Positions 59,400 through 64,000 of a stretch of DNA of 64,000 nucleotides are shown piece by piece; the stretch's first letter is position 1, and the number at the start of each line of letters is the position of its first letter. The DNA is taken from assembly GCA_045630265.1 (NCBI GenBank), contig JAZQSV010000064.1, forward strand, positions 1 to 64,000, written 5' to 3'. The position numbers were made by a program, and so were the translations under genes. This DNA comes from UMGS1279 sp045630265 (GTDB lineage Bacteria; Bacillota; Clostridia; Oscillospirales; Acutalibacteraceae). The notes under the pieces were generated by a model, which saw only the letters and a list, made by a program, of their open reading frames with translations, made no database searches and was not told where the DNA came from.

Positions 59400-61128
59400 A
59401 AAAAAATCCGCAGTTTTGAATATGTTTTTATTTACCTTAAATAAAAACAAGGCCGTTATAATTTTGGGCAGTGTTTTAAGCTTTTTAGTATTGCCGATTT
59501 TCCCAACCTTCTCTATGCGAGAGAACATAGGAAGTAACGGATATATAAGTGAAATAACATTGGCGGCACTGTTTGCCTGCTTCCTTATTTCAATGGCGGT
59601 AACCCTTATTTTAACCGACCTTAATTTTAGCTTTATGCACACAAAAAGCAGTTCGGATTTATTCTTTGCCGTGCCGCTTACCAGAAGGGGACTTTTTGTG
59701 TCGCGCCTTTTGGCGTCGGTTGTAGGTGGTTTTGTTCCCATAATAATTCCTACAGTTTCAGCTTTTTTAATTTGCCTTGGTGACGGTCGAAACTCTTATG
59801 CTTATGGCAGTTTATGGTTTTTAGCACTAACCTTGCTTACGGGTATTATGTTTGCGGTAGTGTGCAGCTTTTTTATGCTTTTTGCGGGCAGAAATTTTGA
59901 GGCAATGGTTTCGTTTGTGGTCTTTAACGTAGGCCTACCTGTTTTGGCACTTATTGTGGTAGAGCAAATGACCAACAATCTTTACGGACTACCCTATACC
60001 GCATTTGAAAATGAATTTTATCTTGCGTTTTCTCCAATTTCAAGCGGCGGATATTTAGCGTTTTCGTTTATGAACTCTATTATGAACGAGGAAAGCTTTA
60101 AAATCCCTGTCTCCACAATAATATGGGTGAGCTTAACAGTAGTTATATTTATAATATCCTTAATCTTTGCCAAAAAAAGAAAAAGCGAAAGCGCCGGCTC
60201 TGCCTTTGCTCATAAGTTAATGCCAACCCTTTTAATAGGACTTGCAAGTATCTTGGCAGGATTTTTATTTGGATTTATCTTTACTGGTGATGCAGAGTTC
60301 AGTTTTGCATTTGTTACCTTTGCAATAATTGGTGGTTTGCTTATAGCTACCGTGCTTGGCGCAATTTTCAACCGCAATTTTAAAAATGTTGGAAGAAGTC
60401 TTTTAATTGGCGGTGTGTCTGCAGCACTTTATTCTGCCTTTGTAATAATTATTGCTACGGGCGGCTTTGGGTACGTTACAAGGACTCCGGATATTGAAAA
60501 GGTAGAATCGGCCACATATTTAGTTGGCGGCTCTTGGTACAATGCCAATACCGATGTAGCATCCACCACAATTACCGATAAAAAAGACATAGAAAAGCTT
60601 TTAACGGTTAATAAAAACGTGATAGAAAATAGAGTATTAAATGCTAATGACGACACTAATACTTTCTATGTTGCCTACAAGCTTAAAAACGGCAAGACCT
60701 TTGAAAGGTGGTACAGCGTTTGCCGTTATTTTGATAAAAACAACTTTGCTCTTTTAGATGGTATAGAAAATAAAATGAATAATTTGGACTTTGCCTTTGG
60801 TTCTGAAGAAAACGTTAGAATGTACGTTAGTGCACCCGATATGGGGGAGGGCAAGGAAACCGAATATCTAATCACAAGAGAGCAGGCAAAAGCGCTTGTT
60901 ACCAGTGCTGCTAAGGAACATAAAACGACAGCCGATTACACCGAAACAAGAGTATATCTATACAATATGGTTATAGATGACGAAGGGGAGGAAATGTTTA
61001 AAAGAAGTAAACGGCATAGCGGCACCTATTATGAAACGGTAATTGTGCTCACAGAGAAAAGCACAAAAACGCTTGAGCTTTTGGAAGAAACTAAGAAATC
61101 GGCAATAGAAGAAACAGTTTACGAATAA
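59374..61128 (+). CDS. ABC transporter permease with large C-terminal soluble domain
   Basis: A 584-residue membrane protein. ATG 59374 is preferred because GGGAGG precedes it. About ten membrane segments fill the first 370 residues. The last 210 or so (from VTRTPDIEKVESATYLVGG) form a soluble, probably extracytoplasmic domain. The arrangement is typical of GntR-controlled drug, stress or cell-wall-antibiotic ABC exporters of Firmicutes. Substrate unknown. Confidence 0.85.
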   Translation: MTSTQLSDRKKSAVLNMFLFTLNKNKAVIILGSVLSFLVLPIFPTFSMRENIGSNGYISEITLAALFACFLISMAVTLILTDLNFSFMHTKSSSDLFFAVPLTRRGLFVSRLLASVVGGFVPIIIPTVSAFLICLGDGRNSYAYGSLWFLALTLLTGIMFAVVCSFFMLFAGRNFEAMVSFVVFNVGLPVLALIVVEQMTNNLYGLPYTAFENEFYLAFSPISSGGYLAFSFMNSIMNEESFKIPVSTIIWVSLTVVIFIISLIFAKKRKSESAGSAFAHKLMPTLLIGLASILAGFLFGFIFTGDAEFSFAFVTFAIIGGLLIATVLGAIFNRNFKNVGRSLLIGGVSAALYSAFVIIIATGGFGYVTRTPDIEKVESATYLVGGSWYNANTDVASTTITDKKDIEKLLTVNKNVIENRVLNANDDTNTFYVAYKLKNGKTFERWYSVCRYFDKNNFALLDGIENKMNNLDFAFGSEENVRMYVSAPDMGEGKETEYLITREQAKALVTSAAKEHKTTADYTETRVYLYNMVIDDEGEEMFKRSKRHSGTYYETVIVLTEKSTKTLELLEETKKSAIEETVYE

Positions 61129-61130
61129 TA

Positions 61131-61168
61131 AAAAAGAGCTGTGCGAAATTTTTCGCACAGCTCTTTTT
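61131..61168. terminator. bidirectional terminator
   Basis: AAAAAGAGCTGTGCGAAA pairs perfectly with TTTCGCACAGCTCTTTTT between convergent genes. Confidence 0.95.
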
Positions 61169-61183
61169 ATTTTTTTATGTATA

Positions 61184-61651
61184 TTACCTTTTTTCAAAGA
61201 GTAGTATAATTCCCGAAATTATAAGTAAAATACCAATAAAGATAAAGGCAAAACCCATTGTTGCCCATTGGTTTAAAAGCAGGCAAAGGCCTGCAAGGAT
61301 GTAGATCACGGGCTTTGCATATATAAATATTTTTTGTTTTGTTCCGCAAAGGTCGGCAATCGCTTTAATACCAACAATTTGAAGAAGGCCAAAGGCAATA
61401 ATAATGGCGGCAAGAATAAATAGCGCCAAATTTATAAACAGCCAACCAAAGACAATAATGGAAAGACCTATAACCCCTTTTATTATGGCAAAGGGATAGG
61501 CCTTTTTAACCAAATCGTAAATGGCGGCGGCAATAAAAAGTGCGCCTATAATGCACATAGATATTGTTATAACGTCCTGCTTTAGAATTATAAATAAAAT
61601 ACCCAGCAGTACAGATAAAAGTCCTGCAAATTTTATTTCTTTGAGTCGCAA
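61184..61651 (-). CDS. DUF308 (HdeD-like) membrane protein
   Basis: A 155-residue protein with about six short membrane segments in pairs (FAGLLSVLLGILFIIL, IIGALFIAAAIYDLV, VIGLSIIVFGWLFI and so on), the DUF308 pattern. A TTG start at 61651 fits GGGGGG six bases upstream; the longer open frame to 61690 has no better site. Function unknown. Confidence 0.75.
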   Translation of the reverse strand: MRLKEIKFAGLLSVLLGILFIILKQDVITISMCIIGALFIAAAIYDLVKKAYPFAIIKGVIGLSIIVFGWLFINLALFILAAIIIAFGLLQIVGIKAIADLCGTKQKIFIYAKPVIYILAGLCLLLNQWATMGFAFIFIGILLIISGIILLFEKR

Positions 61652-61740
61652 AGTAATGCCCCCCAACCCTTTTTTATAATTATACCACACATTACCATAA
61701 AATGTTTAATTTTTTTTGAATATTCTAGAATGGGGGGAAT

Positions 61741-61780
61741 AAAAAAGCAGGAAGCTTTCCTTTTGGATGCTTCCTGCTTT
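61741..61780 (-). terminator. terminator of rny
   Basis: On the minus strand, AAAGCAGGAAGCATCC pairs with a GGAAAGCTTCCTGCTTT arm (one bulge), followed by T residues. Confidence 0.88.
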
Positions 61781-61791
61781 ATAATTTAAAA

Positions 61792-63348
61792 TTATTTTGC
61801 GTAATCAACCGCTCTGTTTTCGCGGATAACGTTAACCTTAATCTGACCGGGATATTCCAAATCATCCTCATAACGCTTTGCAATATCGCGTGCCAAAATA
61901 ATCATCTGGTCATCGCTGATAACTTCGGGTCTTACTACAATACGAACCTCACGGCCGGCCTGAATAGCAAAGGAACTTTCAACACCTGTAAAGGAGTTTG
62001 CGATTTCTTCAAGCTTTTCAAGACGTTTAATGTAGTTTACAATATTCTCTCTTCGAGCACCGGGGCGGGCAGCAGAGATGGCGTCGGCCGCCTGAACAAG
62101 GCAGGCAATAACTGTTTTTGCTTCAACATCGCCGTGGTGAGCGTGAATAGCGTGAACAACAGCTTCGCTTTCCTTACATTTCTTAGCAACCTCAATACCA
62201 AGCTGAATGTGTGAGCCCTCTTGCTCGTGGTCAAGGGCCTTACCAATATCATGGAGAAGGCCTGCCCTCTTAGCAAGGGTTACGTCCTCGCCAAGTTCGG
62301 CCGCCATAAGACCTGCAAGGTAGCTAACTTCTAAAGCGTGATTTAAAACGTTTTGTCCGTAGCTTGTACGGTAGTGGAGTTTACCTAAGAGACGAACAAG
62401 CTCTGGGTGTAGGTTATGAATACCTGCATCAAGCATTGCTCTTTCGCCCTCTTGCTTAATGGTGCGCTCAACCTCGGCAGTTGCCTTTGCAACTGTTTCC
62501 TCAATGCGGGCGGGGTGAATACGGCCATCAAGAATGAGCTTTTCAAGAGAAAGACGAGCAATCTCTCTTCTTACGGGGTCAAAGCAAGAAAGGGTAATGG
62601 CTTCGGGGGTATCGTCAATGATAAGGTCAACACCCGTTGCAGTTTCAAGGGCGCGAATGTTACGACCCTCACGGCCGATTATACGACCTTTCATTTCATC
62701 GCTTGGAAGTTCAACAACAGAAATGGTAGCCTCAGAGGAGTGGTCGGCCGCACAGCGTTGGATGGCCTGTGAAACAAGCTCCTTGGCCTTTTGGTCGGTT
62801 TCCTCTTTAAGCTGTTGCTCAAACTCCAAAATCTTAACTGCTTTTTCGTGGTCAAGCTCGCTATCCAAAATGGAAAGGAGCTGTGCTTTTGCCTGTTCTG
62901 CGGTGAAGCCTGAAATTTTTTCAAGCATCTCAAACTGGCTTTTCTTGAGACGTTCAACCTCTGCTAGCTGGTCTTCTACGTCCTTTACTTTTTTTGCTAA
63001 CTTTTCTTCTTTTGCTTCAAGATTATCGGTCTTGCGGTCAAGGTTTTCTTCCTTTTGTTGAAGTCTGTGTTCCTGACGTTGAATTTCACTGCGGCGTTCA
63101 CGCAGTTCCTTTTCAGAATCACTTCTTTGTCTATGAATTTCTTCTTTAGCTTCAATTAAAAGTTCTTTCTTCTTGGCCTCGGCGGCTTTCATAGCGTCGC
63201 TTAGTATTTTTCGTGCCTGCTCTTCTGCAGTGCCAATGGCGTTTTTGTCGGCTTTTTTTCTAAAGGCCGAGCCAAGGGCGAAAAACAAAGCACCTACCGC
63301 AACTAAAATAACCGCGCCGATAATATAAAAAAGCGGATTAGTGGGCAT
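61792..63348 (-). CDS. rny: ribonuclease Y
   Basis: Membrane-bound endoribonuclease that starts mRNA decay, 518 residues. An N-terminal membrane segment (about 5-27) is followed by a coiled coil of about 170 residues rich in Glu, Lys and Arg. A KH domain (MKGRIIGREGRNIRALE) and an HD domain (AGLLHDIGKALDHE, VVHAIHAHHGDVEA) complete it. The HD residues bind the catalytic metal. ATG follows AGGGAGG. The long leader and its internal terminator are described separately. Confidence 0.97.
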   Translation of the reverse strand: MPTNPLFYIIGAVILVAVGALFFALGSAFRKKADKNAIGTAEEQARKILSDAMKAAEAKKKELLIEAKEEIHRQRSDSEKELRERRSEIQRQEHRLQQKEENLDRKTDNLEAKEEKLAKKVKDVEDQLAEVERLKKSQFEMLEKISGFTAEQAKAQLLSILDSELDHEKAVKILEFEQQLKEETDQKAKELVSQAIQRCAADHSSEATISVVELPSDEMKGRIIGREGRNIRALETATGVDLIIDDTPEAITLSCFDPVRREIARLSLEKLILDGRIHPARIEETVAKATAEVERTIKQEGERAMLDAGIHNLHPELVRLLGKLHYRTSYGQNVLNHALEVSYLAGLMAAELGEDVTLAKRAGLLHDIGKALDHEQEGSHIQLGIEVAKKCKESEAVVHAIHAHHGDVEAKTVIACLVQAADAISAARPGARRENIVNYIKRLEKLEEIANSFTGVESSFAIQAGREVRIVVRPEVISDDQMIILARDIAKRYEDDLEYPGQIKVNVIRENRAVDYAK

Positions 63349-63457
63349 TTAAAGCACCTCCCTTTTTAAGTGAGCGTGTTGAGAAAGGCCACGCTGCTGC
63401 CTTGATACTTAAGTAAGCCAAATGGTAGGAAAAATAGTGCAATTTGGCTAATAGCGA

Positions 63458-63510
63458 ATAAAAAACAAACACGAAAAAGTTTTGTCCCATAACAGAAAAA
63501 CCTTTTCGTG
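63458..63510 (-). terminator. strong terminator inside the rny leader
   Basis: On the minus strand, CACGAAAAGGTTTT (63510-63497) pairs with AAAACTTTTTCGTG (63483-63470; one G-U pair) around a 13-base loop. TTTGTTTTTTATT follows. Confidence 0.85.
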
Positions 63511-63671
63511 TTTATATATAAATTCAAATATAAGCAAAGCGCAGAGCACACTTTACCTTAATATATTAAAAATTCGTTATATAAATGGCATATAAGCCAG
63601 TAGAAAAAAGTATCTGTCCCAAGGGACGCAATATTTTCAATAGTTTGTAGCACATTCGCTAAAACTATACC
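63458..63671 (-). ncRNA. candidate structured leader or small RNA upstream of rny
   Basis: A transcript from the promoter at 63678-63706 to the terminator would be about 215 nt. Its 5' end folds into ATAGTTTTAGC / GCTA-c-AAACTAT (63668-63640). Further on come GTCCC and GGGAC boxes (63627-63616), and GGGAC recurs in the terminator loop (63488-63484), allowing alternative pairing. It matches no RNA family I know. Confidence 0.45.
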
Positions 63672-63677
63672 ATATAT

Positions 63678-63706
63678 ATTGTATAACGAATTTTCTTTCG
63701 TGTCAA
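63678..63706 (-). promoter_or_regulatory. promoter of the rny leader
   Basis: On the minus strand, TTGACA (63706-63701) and TACAAT (63683-63678) are 17 bases apart. Confidence 0.8.
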
Positions 63707-63738
63707 GTAAAATTTACCTAAACCTTACAAATAAATAA

Positions 63739-64000
63739 TTATCTTCGTCTGCGGGAGATGGTATCATTGCCATTTTCGGCCTTTTCTTTAAACTTAATTC
63801 TATCCTTTATAAAGGAGATGATAATAAGAGTAATAGCCACTGCTGCACCGACTATTCCAATCCACATAACGGCAAGCTCTAAAACTGTAGCGGCAGTCCA
63901 GGTGGAGGGCGAGGTAGTGTCCTTTATGCTCAGACCCTTTGCAAGGGAAAAGGCGAGGGTAGTTTTATCCTCGGTTTTATCACCCGTAAAAATATTGGAA
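63739..64000 (-). CDS. C-terminal end of a membrane protein, cut by the window edge
   Basis: The frame enters from the right edge and ends with TAA at 63739-63741. The visible 86 residues comprise a Thr/Ser/Lys-rich extracellular-type stretch (GDKTEDKTTLAFSLAKGLS), then one membrane helix (VLELAVMWIGIVGAAVAITLI). A basic cytoplasmic tail ends in four Arg. It looks like the end of a secreted or surface protein with a membrane anchor; the family cannot be told from this part. Confidence 0.7.
   Translation of the reverse strand, partial: SNIFTGDKTEDKTTLAFSLAKGLSIKDTTSPSTWTAATVLELAVMWIGIVGAAVAITLIIISFIKDRIKFKEKAENGNDTISRRRR

Larger units (their letters stand above)
63349..63671 (-). promoter_or_regulatory. 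long rny leader
   Basis: About 320 bases lie between the predicted transcription start (near 63671) and the rny start, with no convincing gene; a 61-codon frame at 63366-63551 lacks a ribosome binding site and family resemblance. The first 215 bases end in a strong terminator, so either read-through is regulated or a separate small RNA is made. Confidence 0.6.

Noticed and set aside
63366..63551. 61-codon frame in the rny leader
   Set aside because: It spans the terminator hairpin, has no ribosome binding site and shows no family resemblance.
63458..63671. 6S RNA or T-box assignment for the rny leader
   Set aside because: The ends do not pair into the long 6S stem, and no T-box AGGGTGGNACCGCG block is present; left as an unassigned candidate.

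Overview
The window is chromosomal DNA of an anaerobic, endospore-forming Firmicute of the class Clostridia, probably an Oscillospirales-like lineage. This is inferred from the sporulation genes (spoIIID, gpr-spoIIP, a spoIVFB-type protease), a complete Rnf complex, the ctsR-mcsA-mcsB-clpC operon, CIRCE control of groESL, and the SRP RNA-dnaX-ybaB-recR order. Base composition is moderately AT-rich, ribosome binding sites are strong AGGAGG types, and many promoters match TTGACA-17-TATAAT. No tRNA or rRNA gene, CRISPR array or intact transposon was seen.

Region 1 (1-5300) is an accessory polymorphic-toxin locus. It holds the end of an RHS-repeat protein with an ADP-ribosyltransferase-like tip and a likely cytosolic immunity protein shaped like a degenerate ABC ATPase. 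A serine-recombinase remnant follows. Then comes a start-less second RHS end whose tip is a phage-tail-type lysozyme, followed by a lipoprotein that is a plausible envelope immunity protein. The two RHS ends share a 566-bp colinear repeat.

Region 2 (5300-13170) is metabolic: GTP-type PEP carboxykinase, a clan GH-A glycosidase behind a palindromic operator, an XRE/SLOG pair with shared operator half-sites, and serC-serA-DD-carboxypeptidase preceded by two Rex-like redox operators.

Region 3 (13200-21620) is one energy operon: rnfCDGEAB, a NusG-II protein, an Hpre_diP_synt_I-family membrane protein, a flavin-type lipoprotein and apbE, the FMN transferase that would flavinylate RnfD and RnfG.

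Region 4 (21700-35840) holds protein quality control (groESL under CIRCE; ctsR-mcsAB-clpC under an inverted-repeat operator), a SpoIVFB-type protease with a shortened partner, a B12-type radical SAM pair, a DUF368 lipid transporter, a 45-residue Cys-rich gene, and a P-type cation ATPase behind a yybP-ykoY (Mn2+) riboswitch.

Region 5 (36000-52080) holds spoIIID with a sigma-E-like promoter, rsmI, recR-ybaB-dnaX behind the SRP RNA, rpsT, gpr-spoIIP, yhaM, an XRE/small-lipoprotein pair with two identical-type operators, an acyltransferase, a glycosyltransferase, pcrA, and an operon of three unrecognised small proteins with a possible sigma-E promoter.

Region 6 (52090-64000) holds mtaB with an MFS carrier and a GH2 glycosidase, a membrane-anchored NlpC/P60-like protein with a Cna-B-like domain, a GntR-ABC exporter operon with its operator, a DUF308 protein, and RNase Y. 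The RNase Y leader carries a strong internal terminator. A partial membrane protein runs off the right edge.
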